Part shown: piece after piece, positions 37,325 through 47,299 of the stretch | Layout of the letters: each line of letters begins with the position of its first letter | Position numbering within the stretch: the first letter of the stretch is position 1 | NCBI GenBank assembly: GCA_016184315.1 | Contig: JACPCU010000010.1 | Span: 1 to 64,000, forward strand | Source: Nitrososphaerota archaeon | GTDB lineage: Archaea; Thermoproteota; Nitrososphaeria; Nitrososphaerales; JACQRY01 | DNA length: 64,000 nucleotides | Direction of reading: 5' to 3' | Made by a program: the position numbers and the translations under genes | Notes under the pieces: model-generated | What the model saw: the letters and a program-made list of their open reading frames with translations, nothing else | Told to the model about the DNA's origin: nothing | The model's database searches: none

Positions 37325-38029
37325 CTACTTCACGCTATCTTTCCGTGGCCAGTTTACGTGAAACTTGCACACAGGGTCTCCGTGGGCTCTACACTTGAGT
37401 CGGACAGTCTTCATCCCGCCGAGCTTCTTGTCCAGACCTTCGTGAACCGCTTCATCTAGGACATCGCACATCAACGTCGGGTACTTGACTGAAAGCTCTT
37501 CGAAGGGGCAGTTCTTTTGCTGGTAAATGACTCTGTCTTCTTCTACTTTGATAACTTTGGGATATGTCTGCATATCCACAAGAAGACCCTTTATGACAAC
37601 ATCGGCATAGTTCCTTGGAGCCCACTCAGTGAAACTAGTCTTGGAGCGCAAGCTATGGCCAATATCTTCGACTATACGAATTCCCATGTCGCGGAGCACT
37701 GTTTTGGCAGCATCATCCCCCAGAGATACCGTCAGATAGTTGATCAATGCGTCACACAAGAACAAGTAGTTCCGCGGTGGAACTTCAATGGATTTGTGAG
37801 TGCTGGCTAGGCCGTAAAGAGTTGTTTCCTTGCCATTTGGAAGTGTTTTTTCTTTTGCGACTAATATGCCTGACTCGATGAGTTTCCTGAGGTGGAGCTT
37901 GACAAGAGCAGGGGGAAAACCGACATGGCTAATGATTTCTTTCTCTTCCAGCTCTTTACGCATAAGGATTTCCAGAATCTTCCAACTGATCTCAGATGAC
38001 AGCGCCTTAGCCATCGCTACCTTGGACAA
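37325..38029 (-). CDS. ArsR-like HTH regulator with V4R/ATC-hydrolase-like sensor domain
   Basis: SKVAMAKALSSEISWKILEILMRKE...CRAHGDPVCKFHVNW; paralog of 25503-26324. Confidence 0.7.
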   Translation of the reverse strand: MSKVAMAKALSSEISWKILEILMRKELEEKEIISHVGFPPALVKLHLRKLIESGILVAKEKTLPNGKETTLYGLASTHKSIEVPPRNYLFLCDALINYLTVSLGDDAAKTVLRDMGIRIVEDIGHSLRSKTSFTEWAPRNYADVVIKGLLVDMQTYPKVIKVEEDRVIYQQKNCPFEELSVKYPTLMCDVLDEAVHEGLDKKLGGMKTVRLKCRAHGDPVCKFHVNWPRKDSVK

Positions 38030-38185
38030 TAGACTCCGTTTTCCTAGGACTGATACGTATTAATAAGTCGACTAGCGGCTTGTCATCATCTGTCAAGGGC
38101 AAGATCATTTACCCTCCTGTCAGTCTTGCCGCCCTGCTCGGACTATGGAGTTCCTATTCTCTGCGTCTCACTGTCTTCTATGTCT

Positions 38186-38467
38186 CTAACCAGTCTTGTG
38201 AATAGAGTACAGAAGGATGACTAGACCCATTGCGGTAATAGTGGATCTGAATGCATGTGCACCTTCTAACGACAGTCCACCTGCCTCAAAAAGTATGCCT
38301 TCAAGTAATGAGGCTCCGCCGAGCATTCCGAATCCTAGGGCGCCTGACAGCAATGCCCTACTTTTGCTCTTTTTGTATCCGCCGTAGGCTAGCGCCACTA
38401 GGACGGATGAAACGACTAGGGAGAGTACTTCGACAAACCTGATGTACCAAATGATCTCTAACGCCAT
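38186..38467 (-). CDS. small membrane protein
   Basis: 93 aa, about 3 TM helices. Confidence 0.5.
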   Translation of the reverse strand: MALEIIWYIRFVEVLSLVVSSVLVALAYGGYKKSKSRALLSGALGFGMLGGASLLEGILFEAGGLSLEGAHAFRSTITAMGLVILLYSIHKTG

Positions 38468-38755
38468 TATCGCCGCCCGCCCATGTAGCTCCAGAACCTC
38501 ATGAATCTCCCAAGAATTCCTTCGTTGGGTAACAAATCGACTTCAAACACATTGCCCTCATATTTTATCATGACGGTCTTAACCATACTCCTGTACAACA
38601 TGAACTTTCCCCCACACCCTCTATCAAAGCTGAAGTCTCACCTACTACAAGTCCAAGCCCGTCCAACTCCTCTATGAGCCGGTAGGCGGTTCTCAAGGGT
38701 ATTCCTAGCTCTTCGGAAATGTCAGCGACGGAGTTGGCTACGGACTTCTGGCCGG
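38467..38755 (-). pseudogene. frameshifted/truncated paralog of the 26342-26701 HTH regulator
   Basis: VADISEELGIPLRTAYRLIEELDGLGLVVGETSALIEG then frame change to GGKFMLYRSMVKTVMIKYEGNVFEVDLLPNEGILGRFMRFWSYMGGRR*. Confidence 0.75.
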
Positions 38756-38811
38756 AGCAGTTATCATTACAATAGGTCTAATCATAAAGAAGACTCTGCT
38801 CTATCGATGAG

Positions 38812-39222
38812 CTAACCGTAGATTAGACCGTAGAAAAGCTCGTACGCCGCCTTGAGCTCTTTTTCGATATATAGTCGGACCTTCTCCGATTCGAATATGG
38901 CTTTGTTTTCAGGATAGTATTCACCCATCTTTTTAATGACTCTGTCTGGATTGCCCAGATAGTGCTGTATGAGAGACCAATGTTTTCTCACAAGTATTTT
39001 GAAGACAGGTCTAATCAAAGGGTGCTCGAAGTAGAGTTTGCGCGTCGTATCCGGGATAAGGCGGACGTCTTTCGTAACCCAGTATTCAAGGACTTCAGGC
39101 GTGGCTGATCTGAAGGATCTTTCTACAAAGTCTTCAACAGCTCTGCTCGAGTTCAGCATAGTTTTCAGGAAGACGAGGATCTTTGTTGTCGATTCGCTGC
39201 TTATTGTATACTGAGGCTCCAT
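38812..39222 (-). CDS. hypothetical protein
   Basis: 136-aa ORF in tandem with the downstream DUF411 gene. Confidence 0.5.
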   Translation of the reverse strand: MEPQYTISSESTTKILVFLKTMLNSSRAVEDFVERSFRSATPEVLEYWVTKDVRLIPDTTRKLYFEHPLIRPVFKILVRKHWSLIQHYLGNPDRVIKKMGEYYPENKAIFESEKVRLYIEKELKAAYELFYGLIYG

Positions 39223-39238
39223 AGATTACCATGTTTCC

Positions 39239-39697
39239 TCAGACGGCCGTGAATAGTGTTGATCTACCTTCTCTTAACATGTAGATCTTGAAGGGCTCGA
39301 CTTTGACGCCGGGCATTCCGGGTGCGCCGGGAGGCATGTGGGGAAGTGTGATTCCGTCGATGCTGGGCTTCTCGGCTAAGAGTTTCTTTATGGCTTCGAC
39401 TGGGACATGTCCTTCAACAAAGTAGTTTCCTATGGTTGAAGTGTGGCAGCTTTGAGATGACTGCGGGATTCGGTAGCTCTCTTTTATGGGCTGTAGGTCT
39501 TGGACGATTACGACTTTGACTTTGAATCCTTGTTGCTCCAAGTAACGGGCGTATGATGAGCAGCAGTCGCAGGTCGGTTCTTTGATCAAAGTTATGTCTA
39601 GGTCAGTCTTCGGAGCAGCTGATCCAGCTGTCAGTGCGAGGACCGTTATTAGCAGGGAAACGAAACCTAATCCTATGACAATGTTCTTCTGTTTCAA
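39239..39697 (-). CDS. DUF411-family (metal/copper-associated) protein
   Basis: Signal peptide; LIKEPTCDCCSSYARYLEQQGFKVKVV; SCHTSTIGNYFVEGHVPVEAIKKLL. Confidence 0.88.
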   Translation of the reverse strand: MKQKNIVIGLGFVSLLITVLALTAGSAAPKTDLDITLIKEPTCDCCSSYARYLEQQGFKVKVVIVQDLQPIKESYRIPQSSQSCHTSTIGNYFVEGHVPVEAIKKLLAEKPSIDGITLPHMPPGAPGMPGVKVEPFKIYMLREGRSTLFTAV

Positions 39698-39835
39698 CTG
39701 ACTCCTCTCCCTCGCGAGATAATGGGGTTCGGGGTATATGCGCCTTACGGTAAAACGGTTATGTTGAGGCTCAGGTCTGGGTCTTATGAGCGTGCTTACG
39801 TAAGTGATGCGTAGGGAGATGCAATATAAAGACGG

Positions 39836-40753
39836 GTGAGGATGGAGTGCTGGTTTAGGTTGGTTCGTTACCCAAACAAGATGGTTTTACCTACGCCTGA
39901 AGGAGTTGATCTAAGGGCTATCAACTACCGTGCGTCCGACGGGTTGCTACTGGATGGTTTTCTTGCCTATCCTTCGGGTAAGAGACCTACGTCTGAAACT
40001 GGTGTAGTGTTTGTTCATGGGACTAGGGGTAACGCCTTGGTGGGTGCAGGTTTTCTGGGTCAGAACCTCGCGCGCTATGGCTACACCACTCTTTCTATCA
40101 ATATGCGTAGCAGCGGGATCAGCTATGAGGTCTCCGTCTTCGAGGACGTGTCCAAGGATTTGGCTGGCGTAGTGAAATACTTAAGCAGTCTCGGTGTTAG
40201 AAAGATTGTTCTATTGGGCCACAGCCTTGGATCCACGGATGTAGTCTATTATGCGACTACGGAGAATGATCCATTAGTCAAGGCTCTTATCTTATCAGGA
40301 GCGCCTGCTGACATTAAGGGAAGAGCTGTAGACGACTTCAAAACTGTTGACCCCAAGGCTCCACGGAAAGAATACAATAGTTTCGTAGCTAAGGCTAAGC
40401 TGCTGGTTAAGCAGGGAAAAGGAGAGACGCTCCTCATAGCACCTACTAGTGGCGGCCACGGCCAGATGCCTATTTCAGCTGAGTCCTTCCTAAGCTACCG
40501 TGGTCCAGATAGCAAGTGCAGCGGATTAGCTTGGATAGCCACTGTCAAGGTGCCACTCTTCTTCCTGATTCACGGACGTCCAGATAGAGGTGTAACACCT
40601 CAGGATAGTGAAGCATTGATCAGGGAGGCTAAGGCTGCGTCTAGAGTAGACAAGCATGTAATCAAGGACGCTGATCACTTCTATACGGGCCATGAGGAAG
40701 AAGCTTCGAAGGCTGTTGCAGACTGGTTGAGCCGTGTCGGGTTGAATCCCTAA
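39836..40753 (+). CDS. alpha/beta hydrolase
   Basis: VVFVHGTRGNA; LLGHSLGSTDVV; DADHFYTG. Confidence 0.85.
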   Translation: MRMECWFRLVRYPNKMVLPTPEGVDLRAINYRASDGLLLDGFLAYPSGKRPTSETGVVFVHGTRGNALVGAGFLGQNLARYGYTTLSINMRSSGISYEVSVFEDVSKDLAGVVKYLSSLGVRKIVLLGHSLGSTDVVYYATTENDPLVKALILSGAPADIKGRAVDDFKTVDPKAPRKEYNSFVAKAKLLVKQGKGETLLIAPTSGGHGQMPISAESFLSYRGPDSKCSGLAWIATVKVPLFFLIHGRPDRGVTPQDSEALIREAKAASRVDKHVIKDADHFYTGHEEEASKAVADWLSRVGLNP

Positions 40754-40768
40754 AGGTTTACCTTGTTT

Positions 40769-41266
40769 CTATGGGGATGGGCGGAAAAGAGCTTTGATTT
40801 TCGGCCGTGTCAGATAGAATAGGGTTACCGCGTTGATGATGAGGCCTATTAGGCCTGACGGAAGCAGAAGGATGTTGTGGATCAAGCCGAGTACGCTGAA
40901 GATCATAGTTGTGCTCCAAGCCCAGTTCCTGCGCTTCCATAGTCCATAGGCTAAGATGAATGAGATGATTCCTATTCCAATTATGAGCATGCCTGCTGAG
41001 ACTAATGCTCCTCCTACAAAGAGTGGAATAGTTGCTTCTATCAGTCCTCCGATAGCTAAGACATCTATTCCGCCGAATATGAAGAGGATTCCTGAGATAA
41101 CTTCGAGGATGGATATGACTGTGACTCCCGTTATGAACTGAATGAGTTTAGAGGGTCGCGCCTTCTGGGGGGTTAGGGGTATTGACGCTGATATTTTTGT
41201 TCCGCAGGTAGGACAAAAAGATACTCCTTCAGCAACCTCAGTCCCACAATTCGGGCAAAACGGCAA
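40769..41266 (-). CDS. zinc-ribbon membrane protein
   Basis: MPFCPNCGTEVAEGVSFCPTCGTKI followed by about 4 TM. Confidence 0.75.
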   Translation of the reverse strand: MPFCPNCGTEVAEGVSFCPTCGTKISASIPLTPQKARPSKLIQFITGVTVISILEVISGILFIFGGIDVLAIGGLIEATIPLFVGGALVSAGMLIIGIGIISFILAYGLWKRRNWAWSTTMIFSVLGLIHNILLLPSGLIGLIINAVTLFYLTRPKIKALFRPSP

Positions 41267-41331
41267 CTCTTCATAGTATACTGTGGTTTCTAAATATAAG
41301 CGTTAAAGCAACAGGATAGGAGTGAGGAGAG

Positions 41332-42741
41332 ATGAGCACTAGATACTTTACGTCCCGCCGTCTAGTGGGGCTAATACTCTTACTAATCTTGCCTCCATTA
41401 GTCTGGTTCGCCCCCACTCCTGAAGGTCTCTCCACCGTAGGGCAGAGGACTATCGCGGTAACACTCGTAGCAGTAATCTTGTGGCTTTCAGAGCTGATCA
41501 GACCTGAAATGACGGGTCTACTGGTCATGGTGCTCTTCCCCACTCTTGGCTTGGCACCACCGGAGAAGAGTTTCGGAGGATTCTTGACCAGCTCCGTTTG
41601 GCTAGCGTTCTCAGGGTTCGTCATCGGAGCAGGGGTTCTAAAATCAGGGTTAGGCGAAAGAATCTCAAAGATGGTCATCAAGCTCTTCGGAGCATCCTAC
41701 GTGTCGAACGTAGTGGGTCTCTCTGCTATGGGCTGCCTACTCATCTTTGCGATGCCTACTGGAGTAGCAAGAGTCTCAATCATGATACCCGTCGCTATAA
41801 CCGTGGGGAGAGCCATGGGGTATCCACCTTACTCAAGAGGCATGGCAGGTCTAACTCTGTCAGCGATCTTTTCAACCACCTATACGGGTCTGGCCATGTT
41901 AACAGGCGGTCTCCCTGCGATAACGCTTCTCGGTGTCATCGAATCGCTGTTGAAGATACATATCTCTTGGGCAGAGTATCTTTTCTGGATGTTCCCAGCC
42001 TTCGGCCTAACCATACTGCTCAGCGTCATCATCTCTACAATAGTTCTCTTCAAACCTAAGGATCAGTTGGAGCAGAAACGCAGAGAACCAGTGCAGCAAC
42101 CTTTCAGCTCCATGACGATTGATGAAAAGAAGATGCTACTGTATTTAGTTGCGGCTCTTGTTCTCTGGGCCACAGACTTTCTGCACGGAGTCAGAGCGGC
42201 GTGGGTAGGCCTCTTGGTGGCAATAATAATGATCTTTCCAAGAATAGGCGTCCTAAAATTTGAAGAATTGAACTCGAAGGTCAACTTCCTCTCCTTGTTC
42301 TACATAGCTGGAGCCATAGGTCTGGGAAGTGTCTTGGAGTTTGCAGGTTTCTCTTCTTGGGCAGTGAAACTCCTCTTCCAGAACTTTCATCTGGCAGGGT
42401 TGGGGCCATTTGAACGTGCCTTTGCGGTGACGGTTCTGTCATTTGCATCTCTGTTCCTTACTGCCAGTGTTCTTGGAGCAGTTGCCGTGATGAGCCCCAT
42501 ACTTATCGGGGAAGCCTCAGCAGGGGGTTTGAATCCGCTGGGTCTTCTGTTACTCCAGATGCCTGTTGCCAACATGTCGTTGTTTCCATATCAAGTCATA
42601 CCTGTAACCATAGGCTACGGTTACAATGTGTTCACCACAGGTCAAGCGATGAAGACAATGCTGATGATAGCAGCCCTGACGCTGATACTAGTGATTCCTG
42701 CAACCGTCTTCTACTGGATCATGATAGGCCTATGGTCTTAA
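41332..42741 (+). CDS. DASS/SLC13-family anion (dicarboxylate/sulfate) transporter
   Basis: GQRTIAVTLVAVILWLSELIRPEMTGLLVMVLFPTLG; FIGAG; polytopic. Confidence 0.82.
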   Translation: MSTRYFTSRRLVGLILLLILPPLVWFAPTPEGLSTVGQRTIAVTLVAVILWLSELIRPEMTGLLVMVLFPTLGLAPPEKSFGGFLTSSVWLAFSGFVIGAGVLKSGLGERISKMVIKLFGASYVSNVVGLSAMGCLLIFAMPTGVARVSIMIPVAITVGRAMGYPPYSRGMAGLTLSAIFSTTYTGLAMLTGGLPAITLLGVIESLLKIHISWAEYLFWMFPAFGLTILLSVIISTIVLFKPKDQLEQKRREPVQQPFSSMTIDEKKMLLYLVAALVLWATDFLHGVRAAWVGLLVAIIMIFPRIGVLKFEELNSKVNFLSLFYIAGAIGLGSVLEFAGFSSWAVKLLFQNFHLAGLGPFERAFAVTVLSFASLFLTASVLGAVAVMSPILIGEASAGGLNPLGLLLLQMPVANMSLFPYQVIPVTIGYGYNVFTTGQAMKTMLMIAALTLILVIPATVFYWIMIGLWS

Positions 42742-42783
42742 TCTGAATAAGGCCACACTCTGGTCAAAGAGATCAAGTTACTC

Positions 42784-43062
42784 CTACCCGAACACTGGAT
42801 AGTCGAGGGGACTGATCTTGCCACCCTTGGACTTAGCCGTCTTAGGCATCTCAGCCTCCACATACCCCTTAGAGCTTGTTATGATCTCCTGTATCTTCTT
42901 GCGGAGGGATTCATCTCTAGGGTTACGTATCCTGACAATGAGCGTATGGTTCCCCACCACCTTGTAAGCCACATCTTGAAGGCTCTTCAAACTCTCTACC
43001 GCTTGCTCTATTGAGTATAAGCTTCCGAATGTTCCTATGACTACTGATTTCTCTATGCTCAT
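42784..43062 (-). CDS. hypothetical protein
   Basis: 92-aa ORF, compact alpha/beta pattern. Confidence 0.5.
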   Translation of the reverse strand: MSIEKSVVIGTFGSLYSIEQAVESLKSLQDVAYKVVGNHTLIVRIRNPRDESLRKKIQEIITSSKGYVEAEMPKTAKSKGGKISPLDYPVFG

Positions 43063-43139
43063 TCCAGTGAGATCAGAAGCATCACCATGGGATTAAAGAG
43101 CCTTTCCATAAGAGGCCCATAAGTATGAGGGTGTGACAT

Positions 43140-43170
43140 CTTGAAATTTATATTGCAAGGGGGATCTACA
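43140..43170 (+). repeat. dispersed intergenic element, copy 2 (shorter)
   Basis: CTTGAAATTTATATTGCAAGGGGGATCTACA. Confidence 0.65.
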
Positions 43171-43291
43171 AACATACACTGAAAGAGAGATCAGAAGCTC
43201 ATAAGAAGCTCTATCCATTAAAAGTGTTCTACAAACTAGACACAATGTTCTACACAGCAAGATAATACCAGTCGCAGCTGCCTGTAGAACC

Positions 43292-43849
43292 ATGGTGCAA
43301 ATGGTCAATGGGAAAATGCTAGGTGTTACCGCAGCTCTTGCGGCGATCGTCATTATGCTGGCTGCTTCCCCAATTATCGCCCAGTCAATAGTCTCTTCTG
43401 GAGCAGGCGCAGTCCAAGGAAGTAAAGTCGCACAAACAGCTCCAGCAACAGTCTACTACCCCACCTCAAGAACCATCACCATGAGAAGCACGATACCTAC
43501 CGTGGAGATCACAGGATTCACAATACTCTCAAGCAAAGAGATCAAAGTTTCGGTCAGACAACTAGGCGCACAAAAGACTCCGCAAGTCACATTGGTAGTG
43601 TCAACAGAATGGATACTCATGCCAAGAGCATTAGCTGAAACAGCGGTTCCAGTACAGCCAGACATGGGTGCAGACACCACGGCTGAATACTATCCGAGAC
43701 CGTTTCCACAGCAAAACCTAGTCGGAAGCACAGTCTTAACGGGAGATTGGGGCCCATCAACAGAAGTAAAGCTGAGCTTGATGGGAACAGGGTCAGCCTA
43801 CGACTCCAACATACAAATCCTTGCTATACCGTACACAGGCAGCTCATAA
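43292..43849 (+). CDS. secreted hypothetical protein
   Basis: N-terminal hydrophobic signal; downstream of repeat copy 2. Confidence 0.55.
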   Translation: MVQMVNGKMLGVTAALAAIVIMLAASPIIAQSIVSSGAGAVQGSKVAQTAPATVYYPTSRTITMRSTIPTVEITGFTILSSKEIKVSVRQLGAQKTPQVTLVVSTEWILMPRALAETAVPVQPDMGADTTAEYYPRPFPQQNLVGSTVLTGDWGPSTEVKLSLMGTGSAYDSNIQILAIPYTGSS

Positions 43850-43852
43850 GCT

Positions 43853-44275
43853 CTAGAGGATTTCGCTTATCACTTGGGCAGCCGAGCGGCGCCAAGGAGA
43901 AGCGAGCTTAAGCCTGACGCGTACAGGGTCTCTCTCAGCGAACCCTATTCTCCCATCCAGCAGCTTCTGTTTGTCTATACGGAGATAGACGACTCCATGC
44001 TCGTCGATGTGTTCTGGAAGAGTTTTTTTCAGTAGGATTCGATCTGAAGAGTCAAATGCCTCAAAGAGTCCTTCGGCGAAGCGGCTCGCTACTTCTCCGT
44101 GTATAGATGCGACGCATTGGGTTATAGGGTTACCGAAGTGCCCTGTCATCCTCCTGATTTCGAATGAATCCTTGGAGATGGAGAGTTTCTTAGCCACAAT
44201 GTCAACTAAGAGTAATTCGTCTTCAGTGGCGTGAATAAGGAAGGATACTTCAGCAGAGGAGAGTCTGATGGACAT
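43853..44275 (-). CDS. archaeal exosome-associated RNA-binding protein (COG1325-like)
   Basis: FLIHATEDELLLVDIVAKKLSI; GHFGNPI; VYLRIDKQKLLDGRIGFAERDPVRVRLKL. Confidence 0.75.
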   Translation of the reverse strand: MSIRLSSAEVSFLIHATEDELLLVDIVAKKLSISKDSFEIRRMTGHFGNPITQCVASIHGEVASRFAEGLFEAFDSSDRILLKKTLPEHIDEHGVVYLRIDKQKLLDGRIGFAERDPVRVRLKLASPWRRSAAQVISEIL

Positions 44276-44397
44276 CTGTTATTTCTGCCTGACATTGAAC
44301 ATAGATAGATATTGCTGTTGAAACAATGGGCAAGTTTCAATAATATAAACAAACCATTGATAAAGAAGACCCCTTTACCGCAAAGACAGAGAGCACA

Positions 44398-44943
44398 TTG
44401 AAAAGTAAGGCCAAAAGTGCCGCCAAACCCAAGGTAGAAGATGTCCTAGCCGAAGAACTGAAGCGAGAGATGTTCGTAACCTCAGGCCTCAAATTCCGCT
44501 ACATGGACGACTGGGACACCGTGATGCACTCCATCTATGAGCTTCCCATAGAATACGACGGATACGTAAAGAAAGTCGGAGAAATGAAAACGCTCAAAGA
44601 AATAGTCGACATTCTCTCAAAAGGCGATTTCGACGACGTGAAGCGCTCCGAGAGTAGGCGGAAACAGATGAAGGAATTCGTCAAAACCATGCACATGTAC
44701 TACAACCTGATCTTCACCAAGGGAAGCGACAAAACAGGATACGGTGCCCTCATACACTTCCCCCAGCTCAAAGACAAGGATCCCGACAGAAGCAGCGGAA
44801 TAGTCCTCATGGCCAAATACGTGTTAAAAGGAGGGAAGGGATTCCTCACCTTCGAGAAGGCCCGCTTCGATGACTTCCTCCTCGAAGTAAGACCCTTCAT
44901 CGAGATGCTTGGAAACCTTTATCGCAAAACCAGAAAACCCTAG
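44398..44943 (+). CDS. hypothetical protein
   Basis: TTG-start 181-aa ORF upstream of kae1. Confidence 0.55.
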   Translation: MKSKAKSAAKPKVEDVLAEELKREMFVTSGLKFRYMDDWDTVMHSIYELPIEYDGYVKKVGEMKTLKEIVDILSKGDFDDVKRSESRRKQMKEFVKTMHMYYNLIFTKGSDKTGYGALIHFPQLKDKDPDRSSGIVLMAKYVLKGGKGFLTFEKARFDDFLLEVRPFIEMLGNLYRKTRKP

Positions 44944-44967
44944 CATAATTCACAAACAGAAAAAGCA

Positions 44968-45987
44968 GTGGAGCAATCTGTGAGCACCAACGATTCAAAC
45001 ATCATCGGCATAGGAATAGAGTCTACAGCCCACACCCTTGGAGCATCAATAGTAGATTCAACCAAAATCCTCTCAGATGTCAAAGACGTCTACAAAGCCC
45101 CCGAGGGCGCAGGCATCCATCCCCGTGAAGCATCACGCCACCACACCGAGAAAGCATCTGAAATAGTAAAACAAGCCCTCAACAAGGCCAGGGTCAAACC
45201 CAAAGAGCTAAGATTCGTCGCATACTCTATGGGTCCAGGGTTGGGGCCATGTCTCAGAGTCGGGGCCGTGGTAGCGAGAACACTATCATCATACTTGAAG
45301 CTACCATTGATCCCAGTAAACCACGCAGTCGGACACATCGAAATAGGCGCCATGCTCACTGGAGCAACAGACCCTGTAGCGCTCCTAGTTTCCGGGGGAC
45401 ATACAGTGATCTGCGCGTTTGAATCTGGAAGGTGGAGGATCTTCGGCGAAACACTAGATCTGTCGATTGGTCAGCTTTTAGATCAATTCGGCAGGGAAGT
45501 AGGGTTCGCCTCTCCCTGTGGCGCAAGAATAGAGCAGCACGCCCTGAAGTCTTCTAACCTTCTATCTCTACCCTACTCCGTGAAGGGCCAAGATGTCTCA
45601 TACTCAGGCATGCTCACAGCGGCGAAAAAGATGATTCACTCAGGACAGAGATTCGAAGACATCTGCTACTCGCTGCAGGAAACTGGTTTCGCCATGCTGG
45701 TGGAGGTCGCTGAACGGGCAATAGCCTTCACAGAGAAGAAGCAGCTCCTTGTAGTCGGAGGAGTAGCAGCCAACAAACGGCTGTCAGAGATGCTGAAAGA
45801 GGTTTCAACACGACACAGTGCAAGCCTACATGTAGTTCCATTGCTTTACAGCGGGGACTGCGGCGCTCAGATTGCTTGGACAGGTCTACAAGCCTACAAA
45901 GCGGGCGTACAAATACCGGTTGAAAAGAGCATTGTGCGTCAGTCTTGGAGGCTGGATCAGGTGGATGTGCCTTGGAGAAACTTCTGA
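44968..45987 (+). CDS. kae1: KEOPS tRNA threonylcarbamoyladenosine synthase Kae1
   Basis: GIGIESTAHTLGASI; HHTEKASEIV; GPGLGPCLRVG; NHAVGHIEIG; VVGGVAANKRL. Confidence 0.95.
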   Translation: MEQSVSTNDSNIIGIGIESTAHTLGASIVDSTKILSDVKDVYKAPEGAGIHPREASRHHTEKASEIVKQALNKARVKPKELRFVAYSMGPGLGPCLRVGAVVARTLSSYLKLPLIPVNHAVGHIEIGAMLTGATDPVALLVSGGHTVICAFESGRWRIFGETLDLSIGQLLDQFGREVGFASPCGARIEQHALKSSNLLSLPYSVKGQDVSYSGMLTAAKKMIHSGQRFEDICYSLQETGFAMLVEVAERAIAFTEKKQLLVVGGVAANKRLSEMLKEVSTRHSASLHVVPLLYSGDCGAQIAWTGLQAYKAGVQIPVEKSIVRQSWRLDQVDVPWRNF

Positions 45988-46607
45988 AGAAAGGCGCGGA
46001 AGCAGATATCTATGTCACCGAATGGTTCGGGGAAGAAGTTGTCACTAAGCTCCGTAAGCCGAAGACCTTCATGCATCCTAAGTTGGACGCTGAGCTGCGC
46101 AGGCACAGGACTATTCGGGAGGCATCTTTTCTCTCTGAGGCGAAGGAAGCTGGAGTGTTAACGCCCTTCATACACTACGTGGACCCTTCTAAGGGGGAGA
46201 TAGTTATGGAGTATGTGAAAGGGACACGTTTCAAGGACGCTTTGCTCACAGGACCCTTTGACAGGATTGCTCCGCTCTGTGTAGAGCTGGGAAGATGCAT
46301 AGCTAAGCTTCACGGCAAGAATATTGTTCACGGCGATCTATCCACGTCAAACTTCATCATCACCGATCAAACATTGACCTTCATTGACTTCGGTCTCTCC
46401 TCAAGCTCCCAGAGGCTTGAAGACAAATCTGTCGATCTCCACCTAGTGAAACAGATTTTGAAGAGCGCCCACGGCAAGATATGGGAGAAGGTCTTCCAGC
46501 TCCTGCTGCAAGGCTACGGGGAGACAGCCGGCAGCAAACAGGTCGATGCTTTGCAAGCCAAGATCAAGGAGATTGAGAGAAGAGGACGATATGCAAGAGT
46601 CGAGTAG
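45972..46607 (+). CDS. bud32: KEOPS kinase Bud32
   Basis: GAEADIYVTEW...RKPKTFMHPKLD; IVHGDLSTSNFI; FIDFGLSS; likely TTG start at 45972. Confidence 0.93.
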   Translation: MEKLLKKGAEADIYVTEWFGEEVVTKLRKPKTFMHPKLDAELRRHRTIREASFLSEAKEAGVLTPFIHYVDPSKGEIVMEYVKGTRFKDALLTGPFDRIAPLCVELGRCIAKLHGKNIVHGDLSTSNFIITDQTLTFIDFGLSSSSQRLEDKSVDLHLVKQILKSAHGKIWEKVFQLLLQGYGETAGSKQVDALQAKIKEIERRGRYARVE

Positions 46608-47178
46608 GAAGCAGATAATCAGGGTTGCCACCAGTAACAGAGGCAAGTTCGACGAGATAAGGTCTCTCCTGAAGAGATACGGCCTTGATGCTGATATGGT
46701 GGAGGGGAAGACTTTGGAGATCCAGCATGACGAGCTCAAAGCCATTGCTGAAACAGCACTAAGAGAAGCTTTGAGCATAGGGAAGGGACCACTCTTGCTG
46801 GAAGACGCTGGTCTCTTCATAGATGCTTTGAAAGGCTTTCCGGGGCCCTACTCCGCCTATGTCTACCGCACCATAGGTGTAGAAGGTATCCTCCGCCTGA
46901 TGAAAGGCGTTGAGAACAGGATTGCGGAATTCAGATCGGTAGCAGCCTACGGCGAAACTGTTGATTCAATCAAACTATTCGAGGGCTCTTCTAAGGGAAG
47001 AATAGCTGAAGCACCTAAAGGAAGAGGGGGCTTCGGATTCGACCCCATCTTCACGCCCCTAGGTTACTTGAAGACCTTCGCGGAAATACCTATTGAAAAG
47101 AAGAATCAGCTTTCACATCGGGCTGAAGCAGTCAGAAGATTCGCTGAATGGTATGTTAGGAATCGGATAAAGTCCTAG
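46591..47178 (+). CDS. XTP/dITP pyrophosphatase (RdgB/HAM1)
   Basis: RVATSNRGKFDEI; LLEDAGLFIDALKGFPGPYSAYV; RGGFGFDPIF; internal ATG 46591. Confidence 0.92.
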   Translation: MQESSRKQIIRVATSNRGKFDEIRSLLKRYGLDADMVEGKTLEIQHDELKAIAETALREALSIGKGPLLLEDAGLFIDALKGFPGPYSAYVYRTIGVEGILRLMKGVENRIAEFRSVAAYGETVDSIKLFEGSSKGRIAEAPKGRGGFGFDPIFTPLGYLKTFAEIPIEKKNQLSHRAEAVRRFAEWYVRNRIKS

Positions 47179-47299
47179 TCCATGAGCGTCCAGAAGACCG
47201 GTGGTATCAATAGGAATTGTACGCTCCAAATACTAACTGTGTCATTACACCCGTAAGCTTTATGTTGCCTACTTCTGGGGAAGCAGGCTGGATGGTTAA

